A DNA stretch of 64,000 nucleotides, taken from Hippasteria phrygiana (taxonomy: Eukaryota > Echinodermata > Asteroidea > Valvatida > Goniasteridae). The stretch is from assembly GCA_037893225.1 (NCBI GenBank), contig JAZGUH010000556.1, forward strand, positions 1,048,001 to 1,112,000, given 5' to 3'. The notes under the pieces are model-generated. The model saw nothing but the letters and a program-made list of their open reading frames with translations, was not told the DNA's origin and did not search any database. The position numbers and the translations under genes are program-made. This document shows positions 1 through 12,600 of this stretch, one piece after another (the stretch's first letter is position 1; each line of letters opens with the position of its first letter).

Positions 1-3000
1 GATGGAGACGGGATTGGATTAATATTAGTTGTAGTGAGGATGGAGGTGGTGTGGGGCATCCCCCTCCCGGCCTTTAGCAGCGAGCCATGACGGCTTTGCC
101 GCAGAAAAAAGAACGAACTTCAAAGATTTAAGGGGAAATTTATTTTCGATTTTCTGATTTGGGAGGAAATATGCATTGATTGTTCTCATTTATTCAGTCT
201 ACGGCCATTATATTCTTAGGCTAAATATAAATGTACGTTACACTTGTAAATAAAATACCTTTGAAAAGTCCTGGTCTTCATTTTTAGGAGGGGGTACTGG
301 AGGGGGTACTGGACTTATGCTTAGTACTTGTTTTCGAAGGAAATAAACTGTGGAAGGCTTCTATGTTACTTGAGAAATGGACCTATCAATGAATTTCAAA
401 TGTTTTAATCAGAGCCGAAAAAAAATATTTTTAAAGGTTATACTTCTAATTACTATTGTTAACATTGTTATAACAGTATTTTTATGACGTTGGTAGACAT
501 GGTATAAGTTAAACATGAATATGTATGAAGCTATACACGTACGTCACAAGCTAATTGTCTAGGCAATATTGTTACTATGGACACGCCGTCAGATCTGAAA
601 TTCCCATGTTTGGGCGGTCCCCTGGAATGTTAGCATCACCTCATTGGTGAAGTAATATCGTCGTCATGACTTGACTGTTTTGCGCTAGGAAAAGTTTTTA
701 CACATATTCTTGGCTATGAGCCAAACTGCCTACGTCTGTCTTTTGACGCGCCAAGACTATTGTTTAGAGTTAAGTTGCAAACGGCTGTTTGGTGTGCTAA
801 CTCATTCAGCTTAGACTTAGGAAGGAATTTTCAATATATTTTTTTCATACCACGTTCATAATTTAATCAAAGAAAGTAAGAATGATTGCAGATGTTAAAG
901 TAACATAAATCATCCAAGTATAATTCGTATTATGTTTGCCTCTGGTACTGCAGTTTTTGGAGTTTTAAATCTGTGCAACTAGTGGGGTATTCTTAAAAAT
1001 GGAATAATCACATTGTCAGGGTCCACTTGATAATGTATTTAATACACAGTACACACTTTACTGAATCTGTTTTGTTTATTATCAGATACTGCCAGCTTAG
1101 GTGTTTTATGCTAAAATGTCGACACATTAAAATCTTCATAAACGATGCAAAAATTAACTGGATATGTTTTAAGCTCAACAAAGAAATTTTGCAAAAGTAC
1201 ATGTACATCGTTCAGCCAATCATAGTAATCTGATCAGAAATCATGTTCACACTTTCAAATTCTTTTTCAGGAAGGTTGTATACGTAAAGCCAGCGTCAAA
1301 ATCATTACAAAAATAGATTGTTTACTAATGCTGATAATCCTGATAATAACAGAAGGCTTCGAAATAGTAAAATGGAATGGTAAAATAATTGGAAGTGTCA
1401 TAATAACCACAACTCCTATTGTCAAGAACGAACGAGTCCGTGCCCCTACAATGTAGTACCGGTATATTAAACCATGGAGTTAGGAAACTCCATGATTAAA
1501 CCATAGAGCTCTATGGTATACTGAGCATTGGCCGACAAACTGTAGTCATGTAGGCTGTAACATCTGTTGGGGTTCTTGGCTTGACACTCAATGTCAAGAG
1601 TCGAGTCCATTGCAAGTTTCATCAGCCCGTCGTGACGGTGCAGCATTGTTTGCAACTACAGAGCTCAAAATCCGCCTGCAAATTCACAGGCACAAGGAAA
1701 CGGGAGAGATCGAGAAGGTGCGTGGCGCACGCTGTTCATGTATCGTTCATGTATCGCCCGGTGTAGCATGATGACCGTACACTGCGTGCGGCGCGGGCAG
1801 CACTAGCAGCCGGCCCCACACTGTACAAGTACAAATGTATGGTACTGTACTTTATGCATCTAGCACAGTACATACGCACAGCGCATAGGGCCGGCAGGCC
1901 CTGAACATGTACAATGTACATGTACGTACAATGGGGAGCACGCTCTTGGTGCGTGATACGAGTTCATTGCTTTCTTATTTGGTTGCCCTAAACTTGACCC
2001 GAAACTGAAACAGCCGTCAGCACGTGTTGCAAGTCTCGGAGTCATCCTGGGAATTTCCCACGCACAGGTAAACCAGACAGAGCAGAAACTCGCCGTTCCC
2101 AGGCAACATAATTACCATGGCAACATAAGAATTTGATATTTACTAGAGTGTTGAAAATTTTATTTTTGTCAACTACATTTTCCTGGGAATATTTCAACAA
2201 ATATAATACAATTAACTGTTTATGGAAACTGATTTGAAACAACGGACAGTGTAGGCCTACATGTACGTACCAACCCCCCAACCTAAAAAGGTAAAATTGC
2301 GAAATATTTTGAAGACGGATTCAAGATCGAATAAAATTTTATTCCCATTACTAGAGTTGTCATCCTCTCAAAACAATGCTGGATAGAATACACAATGTCA
2401 AACCCTCTGTTCCCCTTCCCGTCTGTATCCAACCATGGAGGAAGAACAGTCCCAACACCGGATAAATTACCCCCAACAATCAAGGGGAGCCCGTGAAGAA
2501 AGAAACTATACTGAAATTTGTTGCACGCGCCCAGCCCAATTGGATATGGGAGGCGCAACACGGAACCATTGACCAATGAAAATAAATACTATACGGCACG
2601 CAAAAAACAATTAAGCGAAGCTGGCATTACTTTTAATTCAACCGTAACTTGAGAAACAAAAAATGATACTTTAAGAGTGAACAATGGGCTGCATAAAAAC
2701 CCTGGGCTGGAGTCAGCGTAAGTTTCGCAAGGGCAAAAAAAATCCGCTGAATTATTTACATGAAACCCTTCAATTATTAAAAGAAAATGTACCCGGGTTA
2801 GATTACAATGAAGTATTAACATAACTGCTCACAAACATCGACACAGTAAAAACAAAATAAGTTAGTTTACAAAAATCGTTAAGCTAGATTTCCGATGTGT
2901 ATGGAAAAAAGTGTGAAATTTCTCAACTATTTTCGGCATGGGCAGTTTTTGTTTTGTTTTAGTATTTTTCCCCATGGCAAAAGTGACACGTATTTATCGT

Positions 3001-3020
3001 TATCTTATTTCATTTATGCA
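1..3020. other. No gene recognised (left edge)
   Basis: AT-rich sequence with a GC-richer patch near 1670-1960 that holds palindromic GTACATGTAC runs. No exon with convincing splice sites was found on either strand. A minus-strand frame at 2283-2576 has a faint LINE-endonuclease look (see rejected items). Gene A's 3' UTR may reach in from the right. Confidence 0.4.
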
Positions 3021-3438
3021 TTTATTTTGACGGAAATTTTGAGGTCGTCGTGTCTTCCAAACCCGGTCGGCACCGTTGGGAAAAATGGGGAAATATAATC
3101 ATTTTCCCGATGGCGGTGTTTGCCAAGGACTGCCCGTATTTTCGGGCCATTCCTGCAGCGACGATTGGACACGTTTTTCTTCGCATACTTTTAGTGCCAC
3201 AGGAGAATGTAGCGGTGCACAGACCGTGACGGGCCTTTTGTTGTAAAGGAACGCGTGCAGAACGGGGGGGCCGTGAGCACGCGTGCAGAACGGGTGAGGG
3301 AGAACAAAAGATTGCGTTCCTGCCGTCCGGACGCGTGCGAACGGTCTGTGTATTTCTGGTGCCTGCCCTAAGTCCGTTTAAAGAATTTGATGACAAATTC
3401 TTTGAGAGAGGAATTTATATGAAAGTGTCAATCCATGA

Positions 3439-3606
3439 TCAGGGATCGAAATATGATCGAGTCCAGTGAACTGTTGACCGAACTAGTCCGGTGGTCTCGC
3501 AATTTTGTTCATACACTGCATAAAATACTATCAATAGAAAAATTGAAACAGCACACTCATTCAAAACACTGTTCTTATTTTTACCATTGTCTTGTGAAAT
3601 ATTCTT
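3439..3606 (-). CDS. Gene A probable terminal exon: sixth helix and stop
   Basis: A CAG acceptor opens a phase-0 reading frame of 55 codons and a TGA stop. It reads KNISQDNGKNKNSV, then a hydrophobic segment (CAVSIFLLIVFYAVY), then a polar tail. Position, phase and a single helix fit the missing last helix of the b561 core, but there is no distinctive motif. An AATAAA on the minus strand (plus 3021-3026) could serve for polyadenylation. The real last exon could also lie left of the window. Confidence 0.42.
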   Translation of the reverse strand, partial: KNISQDNGKNKNSVLNECAVSIFLLIVFYAVYEQNCETTGLVRSTVHWTRSYFDP

Positions 3607-6600
3607 CTGGTCTGGTAAAATATTTGTGCTTCTAGCCCAGCTGTCTAGTAGATTTTTACCTGAAATTCGACCACTGATGATAAGGAAAAGCAATGAGATT
3701 AATAACCAGAAATTTGTGTAGCTTCACGTCTGTGAGCGTAATTCAAACAAAGCCACCAGCATAAAAAAGGTCAAATATTCTTCAGAAAACCTGAAACAGC
3801 TGATGAAAAATTAAAGCAGAGGGTTAGTACGTGTAGACAGGATATTAGTATCTAACAATAGTGAGCAAATAGGAATATATTCATTGGCAAAACTGCAAAA
3901 ACAAATTATTCCACAAATCTTTTGATTCATGTAGTGGTCAAGTTGCAATAAAAAGCAGTCACACCATTCTCTCAATTCGAGTGACGATTTATCTTTCGGG
4001 GAAAAGCCACTTTCATTGATGTCCAAACACCAGATAGACTGAAGTAAAAAAAAGGAATTTGGTAGAATTGGTATTTTCTATAGAATCGTGTAGTTTCTGA
4101 TTGTTTATTAATATCTTGGCGGACATTGTACAATGTCTAAGAGAGCTCCAGCAAGTCAAAAAGAATGGGCTTTGAAAAATAACATGACAAGTAATACTGA
4201 ATGTCGCGTGAAGAAAATTGCTCCCAAAATTATATCAAAAATGAAAGTGCCATTGATGGATTTCGTAATATAAGAACAAAAACACACAGAAGTTAAACAG
4301 AAACAAATCTCTAATAGATTAATCCCACAACGACGAGTTTAGTGCCGATCTGCGCACTTCCGCGTTTGAAAACGAGGATCTCAATGTCACAGTCAACAAC
4401 TTTATGCTGATCGTGCACCTGCGCTGCCTTTTATGGCCTGATTAATTCATGCATGAATGAATGTGCTGAAAAGCTTTGTTTTGTTTGCCACCGACATTCT
4501 CGCTTTCAACCCGGAAGTGCGCAGAAGGGGCTAATGTGAAATTCCTCTATCACATGGAACCTAATTACGAGCCTGTTCAATATTTTTTTTTCAGCGGCCA
4601 TTCTGTTTGACAAAATTAAGCAATAAGCCCACTCAAAGTGAAGTTTACAATAAAACTTGGTTTAAGATGGGGACACTGTAACACCGAGTACCGACACATT
4701 TGGCAAGTTGCAGGGGATGACAGAAAGGGCACAGAAAGGGAGCAGGGTATGGAAAGAGGGCGGGGCTTTAACCCCTTGCATCGGGATGACGTCTATAGAC
4801 GTCTATAGAAAATTTCCACCTTGCCAGATGACATCTATACACGCATTCTCTGCATTTTCAATCCATTGTTGGATTATTGTGTTACGCTTGTGTCCATTTC
4901 GCTTGGCTGCACAGCCAGCATGGCACCCCGGCGTCCCATTATATAACACCCGTACTCAAGGGGTTAATAAGGCCAGAGAGAAGTTGAACTTACCGCTGGC
5001 GGGTCAGAGTTGTTGTCGGTCAGTCCATGGGTTGAACCACTGACGCCTCGATCACCAGTGGTCTTCAGCGGGACGTCGTTGCTACGTCCTACAACAACAA
5101 CGAAAGTACATTTTGTAAATTAAAAGGTTCACAGAAATTAAGAAAAGGTAAAATACTCAATTAACTCAAAAATACATCAATATCTGTATCGCTTGTATGT
5201 TCATTATTGTTTCAGTTAGCGTACAGATTGGATAGCAAAGGCTACCTTCATGCATTTAAATCTCGCTTACTTGACATGGCCACAGCGCATTGCCTGAAAC
5301 GTCCGATTAAAACTACTGATTGTTTTTCAGGAATCTTACAATACACACGAGACATGTAGGAGACAGACGACTGGTTACATTTTCAGATTCTGCAAAAAAT
5401 TTGTTTTCTAAAGCGAAACTCTTCATACGGTATCTACTCGTCTGAACTAACTTGGGGTCATGTGACTGTGCCATGTGACCAGTCATGTGATCGTGGCTGC
5501 ATCCTACCTTGACTCTCCGTCATACAGCGCTGGACTTCGAACAGGATCCACAGCACAGTGTGGAATCCAGTAAAACCAACCATGACAAAAAAGACATAGT
5601 TGGGAAGGCCGACCAAAAGGCCACTGTTGTTGTAGCCGATCCCCAAGAAAATCGTCACCACTGGTTAAAAATAAATAAAAAATTTATTATTTGTTTTTGT
5701 TTTAAATGGGTTACAATTTCTTTGCATGCTGCAGAGTGCCTTTTTTTTTAGCTAGATAAATACCCAGGAAAATTTCAAATTTTTTTGCTGACTTTAATTT
5801 TCATATGTAATGCACTCCAGAACAGGCTGGCCCTGGAAAGAGTATAATTACAACAAATTAGTTATGATTTATTCCTAAAACTGGTAGAAAGTTGACATTT
5901 AAGGCTGATCGAACTAATTATACTGAAACCCAATCTTGCTTCCCATTTTGACTAGAATAGATTGTGCAAGTCTCACAACTTTTACACAATCATTCTGTAA
6001 AAATGATTGTGTTGGTAATAAGCACCGTCTAGCCACGGACTCTTCTGTTTTTACCCAATTGCAATGTGCATCACTGATTGATCAAACTTTAAAGACAAAT
6101 TTTGGCGATTTTTTTTTTTTAATTATTTTTTATTATTTAATTTTTAAAAAATATTTTTATTTATTTTTCTTCAGGTTTTTGAGCTACAAAGTAGTTTGCA
6201 CAAGATTACCGTAAGTGATATATTAATTTTATAACAGCTGACCAAAGACCACAACAAATTAGGAGATCGCCAACACAGGGCAAGATAGCTCACTTGATAA
6301 GAGTGCCTACAATCAATCCCTAAACCCCTAAATGATTCACCGGGACTACCCTGCTAAATCGAACAGAGTCCAACGGTGACTTATATGAGTTTCCTGCTCA
6401 ATCCAAAGCAGTCCAACATGCCAAGTTGTTGGGTTACTTAAAATAGAAAATGGCTCCCCTACTAAATCCAACAGAATCCAACTGTGACAATCCAACAGGG
6501 TCCAATGGGAATATGAAATTGTTAGATCCTGTTGGATTCAGCAGGTTAATAGGGTTTTATATAATGTAATGCGGTAACCCGGGATCCCAGATTTGAATCC

Positions 6601-9600
6601 AACTCCTGCCAGTTTTCTTTGTTCACTGTGTGTTCAGATCAAAATGATTTAGTCAGAAAATGATTCAATGAAATCAAAAACGGGTTTACTTATAAGAGAA
6701 GAAAGGTATTTTTATGGTCTAAATACTCACATCCCAAAAGGTGTGCTGTGGTACCGACACCCCAATGGGCCCAGTTGAAAATGGGTCGTCTGAAAAACAG
6801 TAAAAAGCATGTAAAATTATCGTACGTCTGTCACAAATTGCAGTTTGTTTCCAAACACAATGTAACTTTGAGCATGCAGTATTACATTTAGAACAGGCCT
6901 GAGATTTTTGTCTTCCAAATTTCCAGATTATTTTGGGTCCTTAAATTGTTTTAATCATCCCTACGACCTGAAACAGTCTTTAATTCGAATGACCGTTTTT
7001 TTATTTTTTTTATTTTGAACCGTATCTTTTGGTAGAAAATGCAGTTTTCCTGATGCACTTTCTAGCGATGCCATACAAATCAAATTCCTCCGAATGTTTC
7101 GTGGATTTTATTTTCCTTGAATCTCGCCCCTGCATAGAGTCGTACACAAGCCTAGTTGACATTGCATTATAATTCAACCCCCACTTTTAGTGTTTTTCAT
7201 ATAATTTTCTCATATTAGTGTTAGTGCCCTGCATTTTTACATAAAGCAAGGCCACATTCTTACCTTGGTGTTCCTGGATGGGGCCTCAAAATTGCCATGA
7301 TGGGGTTGATAATTCCCAGAAATGTCACGATGATTCCACAGACAGCATGGGCGACCGTTGTGGATTTCTATACAAAACAATGATGAATAAGTCTTACACA
7401 CAAACAAACAAAACTCATGTGAGCCATGAGTTAAAGCAATAACATTTTATGAAATGCCGTTAGAACAAATAGATCTATTAAGACGTAATGACGTAATGGT
7501 TTTGTACGCTTTCCTATGCGAGCCAGGTAAACAGAGCGTGACGTCATCACGTCTTGGGTCTGTTGCTCCTGGGTGGGTATATAAGAAGTTAGAGACGCGA
7601 GACAAAAACTCTGAACATTTTCCACACATCATTTTGTCAAAACTGCCACTTCATACAAAATGTTTCAAACAACCACCATAAACTCATCTTTTCTACATGT
7701 CTGGTTTCAGAATTTTTTTCAAAAAATTATGTCTTAAAAAAACAAAACCTTTTTCCCCCCAAAAAAACTTCTCTACGTGAGAGCAAAACTCCGAAGATTT
7801 TCCCAACATCATGCAATCTTTGGTCAAAATGTTTTCAAAGCAGCACCAAAAACTCGTCTTTTTTCTACAAGTCTGGTACAGTTTCAGAAATGTTCATAGA
7901 AAGTATGTAAAAAAAAAAAAGCATTTCCCTGAAAAAAACTTTTTACCTACAAAACAAGATTTCCACCTTCAAAAACACTGTCTAGAATCACACTGACTGC
8001 CATTTCTAGGAATACTGAGATTAGACCTCCCTTTCTCGGTGCCAAAATAGAGCCAACTACCCAACATATCAAAACCCATCGAGTTTCAGGTTGAAACACA
8101 CAAGCTTTTGGAGAGTGAGGGCTTAGGTTTTTTGATAGGTAGGAGGGTTAAGGCAAGAATAAACAAAGGAAAAATAAACTTTTTACTGAAGCTTTATAAC
8201 AAAGTGACTCCTGCTTTACTTTTGCTGCCTACTATCCATTGTAAATTTAATCTTTGTTACGGAGAAATTTCTATTTTTTTTTTTATGCCAGACTTACTTG
8301 TGTGTCAACAAAACCCTTCTCAATATAGAAGATCACCACAAAAGCAGCAGAGAAACACAGTACGCAGGTCACCATGCACGCCCGATGAATCTGGGGAGAA
8401 AAAGATGCAGCTTTTACGACTCAAAATGATGCCATAAGGCAAGGTATGCAACTAAGGGAGCACTGCCTAACCCATGGTCGGGCCAGGCCATTGAAACGCC
8501 TGGCCAGGCCATTGAAAAGCCTGGCCACGCCTGGGCCTTCTGGCTTTTAGTCTTGCTGTTGTGAACCACAAATCACTTAAACAATAGAGCATCTACTAAT
8601 CGATAAAGCCCGGCCTGTGGAACCTCCCACACTAATCTGTAGCGATTGCTTTTGTTGTCATTCCATTCACGGGCCGGAGATCAAGTCTGGGTGAACATTG
8701 GGAACTGGCTGGACTCCAGCATTATTGGACAGTTTATTGTATACAACCAGGGGATTATAGAAGCGCGAAGGCCCTGGCATTCCCGGGGCTTGGCCAGGCT
8801 TTTCAACGGCCTGGCCCGACCATGGGTTAGGCAGTGCTCCCTAAGTCGATTCATTATAGAACAAAACTACAACGTGCATTCAACATGGGCTTTCTGTTAG
8901 ACAAAAGAACTTAATATAAGTCATACATAGTCACCAATCACCAGACAGAATATTTTAAAAATAAAATATATCAGTAATGCAGAGGGCTGCAATAAAGAAA
9001 AAAATCAATTCATTGACATGCATTTTCAGCTAGATTGATCAACTGATTTTTAGATCAATGATTATTATCAATCAATTGTTATTGCAAATTATCAATTAAT
9101 TGATTACCATTAATCAATCGTTCTTAGTGCAATCACATGACAAGACATTGGTAAACTAAAAATGCATCACAGTTTATGACACTAAATGCATGTATATGAA
9201 TAATAATAATTCAATAATAAGAATAATAATAAGAATAACTAGACATACGTTTGTTTTAGAACAAACGTGCGGTGTTCGGGGGTTTCTTTTTGCTGCTCGG
9301 GGAAATGTGGTTTATACTTTAAACAAGAGTGGGAATGATGTTTGTAACTTCTGATGTTCAAATATGAAAACATGAAATATCATACTTCATAGGATATGAC
9401 GTTTCTAATGTGCAATTTTTTAGGTTTTCTGCTTGTAAATTGACACCTGATGACGTCATCATGACGTCATTGCATTTTTGAACATCTTTAACAGAGTGTG
9501 CATGTATATACCAAGTCTGAACTTTATATGAAGGTTGCATGTTGATAACAGAAAGAGAAAAGAAGAAAAATATTAACGATTATCGGCGATGGGTCATTTG

Positions 9601-12600
9601 GGAGACATTGCCATAGACTCGTACAGGTAGTTGGTGGGTGGTCGAAGTGTCAATTCAAGGGTGCCGTGGGGAATGTTCAAGTGCGCTGATTGCCAAGAAA
9701 CACAAGGAAGATTGAGACCTACTTTTCTCTGCCATTTGACTATAGCTCTTAGGGTTGATTTTTCAGAATTGTTCCAATGATAAAGGCTCTTTCCATTGCT
9801 ATTTCCGGTCTGATGACGTCATCAATCTGATCATGCACACATGTGTCTCCCCGAGGGTCATCATTATGTAACCCATGAAGTGTAAATCGCAAACTTCGCC
9901 AAAGACATTGAATGAACATGCATTTTGAAAATTTGTCAACATACCGCAAGAGGGCAGCCAAATATTTCATGACGTCATCGGTAACATTTTTGAGAAGCAC
10001 ACCCTTGCCAGAGACTAACACAGTCGAAACAAATTTTACATCTTTCTCTAATGTCGAATTATAAGGTACTTCCGGTTTTGACCGGAAGGGAGGGTCACAT
10101 GATTTTGCACGTAATATAAAAAATGAAGACCCTGGATTATTCTATCAATTCTCGAAAAAGCAAAATCAGATCTCTCATGGTTGATTTTATATTGATTTTC
10201 AAAGATTAAATCTAGAAATATTTGATTGCTTGTAATCTGATACTTGATGACGTCATCGTGACGTCATTATCAGAAAGCTCGAGAGCTTTATCAACTGTGC
10301 TATCTGAAGCAAAAATCTGGATTATATCTTTCGCCGTTGATTTTTCAGCAATTTTTGAAGGTTTCAACGTCTTTTCATTGTCACTTCCGGTCTGATAACG
10401 TCATCAATCTGAGCCCTCGCACACGTCTATCAATTATCGAGTGATTTCAGCAAACTTCGCCACACACATCGACTAAAAGTGCATTTTGAACATTTTTCAA
10501 CCTGCCGCTAGAGGGCGCTCGAATATTTGATGACGTCACCACACACATTTTTGAAAAGTTCAGCCACGCCAAAGACTAACATCGCTGAAAGCAAGTTCAA
10601 ATTCCTTTTCCACTTTCAAATTATAAGGCACTTCCGGTTTCGACCGGAAGGAAGGGTCACGTGATTTTGCACGCACGACAAAAAATGAAGACCTATATTT
10701 ATGCTATCGATTGCCGTAAAAATCAAGTTCAGGTCTCTTTCGGTTGATTGTATATTGATTTTCTAAGATTAAATATATTTATCTTTAAGTGCTTGTAATC
10801 TGATACCCGATGACGTCATCATGACGTCATTACAAAAAAAACACATCTTTAGTTGGTTGTGTATTCATGTGTTTAATATGAACTTGATATGAGTTTGCAT
10901 GTAGTCAAACAACTCCGGATAAAATCCGGTAGAAAAAGAACATGTAAGAATAATAATCATCCTTACAATAACAATAGGTGTTTCGGCTGTAGCCCAAACA
11001 CCTAATAATAAGAACAATTCTAACAATAACAATAGGTGTTTGGGCTATAGCCCAAACACCTAATAATAATAATCTTTTACAGCGCCAAATGCATCAGAAA
11101 AGAAATGATCCTCAAGACGCTTCACAAAGAATATATGTTCTGATCTTCTTTAAGCTCACCGTGAACCAGACTTTCGTCCCCAGGAGTTTGGAGGAGGGCC
11201 ACATCGGTTTGAAGAAACGGGCCAAGGTGATACCGATGCTGGCAAAACCCACCCAGGCAATCACCATCAACGAGGCTGGATAAACAGACGGACAAAAAAC
11301 AGAAATGTGACAGAGTCTGAGATTATGAGGCGATGGTTAAAGGGACACATTGCCTTCAAATGTCATGAAATTTTGCTGTTTGGAAATGTTCCTTATCTTT
11401 TTAAAGAGTTGTTCATGCAAAAAAAAGAAAGGAATAATGTTTTGTAATTAGTGAGTAGTGATTACAAAAATATATCTGGCCTCTGACCCCTGACATCTGA
11501 CCCGCGAAACAGAGCCCTTTTTCCAGTAGTAAATACCACCGTCTAAATAATGCGCAAAATACGCTGTAAGAGTCTTTAGGCTGGCGCCGCAGCCAGTGGC
11601 GTTGTAAACCTATCACACGATCGCCAGGTACCTCTACCTCGCGACACATATCGCCAGTGCTAGCCATCAGTGGTGCTAGTGCGCCGTGCCACAGTACATC
11701 AAAGTGGATCAACAGAACGTACTTCAACCAACTGCGACTGGAAATACGACTGGTGAACACGGTCCGCCATTTTGTGGAGTCCAAAATTTGGTTCTACAAA
11801 ATGGCGGACCGTTATTTGTCACGAAATTAAACAAAAACCACGCCATTTGAAGGGATAGTTATGTGAATCTTTATATTCTACTTTTAAAAAAGCTTCCCAA
11901 CCATATCCATTTAAGTTTTATAGCATAAATCGCAAAATCCAAAGCAATGTGTCCCTTTATAATGAACCCTCCAACTAAACCTGCTGTGTTAGAACTGCAT
12001 AAACATATCACGCGTATGAACTATTTATTTATCGAGGTGAGGTTTCTCCAAATTTTCCCTGATTTCAGGAATTTTTGGTGCGATGTCTTCCATGATTTCC
12101 GGAAGATAATTTGTCCTGTAATTAGTTTTCAGTATTCCAAAATGACTGCAATCTTCGTTTAATTCCGATGACCCTATTTTTGCAATTTTGAATTGTATCT
12201 TTTGGTAGAAAGTGTAGTTTCCTTTAACTCTAACGTTCATAAATCCATCAAAATCCTTCCCTGTTTTGGAGGATTTCGGCAGATTCAGGATACCTCCATA
12301 TTGAGACCTGGGGGATTTTGATAGATTGAGGATTGTAAGCCTAGCGGTATTGCAGGATTTTGATGGATTCAGGATACCTCCATATTGAGCAGTCACCAAA
12401 ACCAACTTTTTGTGCATGACAAAATAGGTGGATTTTGGCGGATTCGGGATACTTTCTAGTAAAGTTACCCAAGGGGTTAGGGTTAATGCATTTTTCAGAC
12501 GCGGCATACAAATCAAATTCCTCCGAATGTTCCGTGGAATTGTTCATTTTCCTCAAATCTCACCCCCGATTAATCAGATGGAATTTTTGTGTCGGGGTAG

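Noticed and set aside
2283..2576. Minus-strand frame with PLIVGGNLSGVG, faintly like a LINE endonuclease
   Set aside because: Similarity is short and key catalytic residues cannot be placed; a profile search would be needed.
12025..12516. 163-codon minus-strand frame
   Set aside because: Covers a TTAA-flanked MITE and older repeats; no family resemblance or splice signals.
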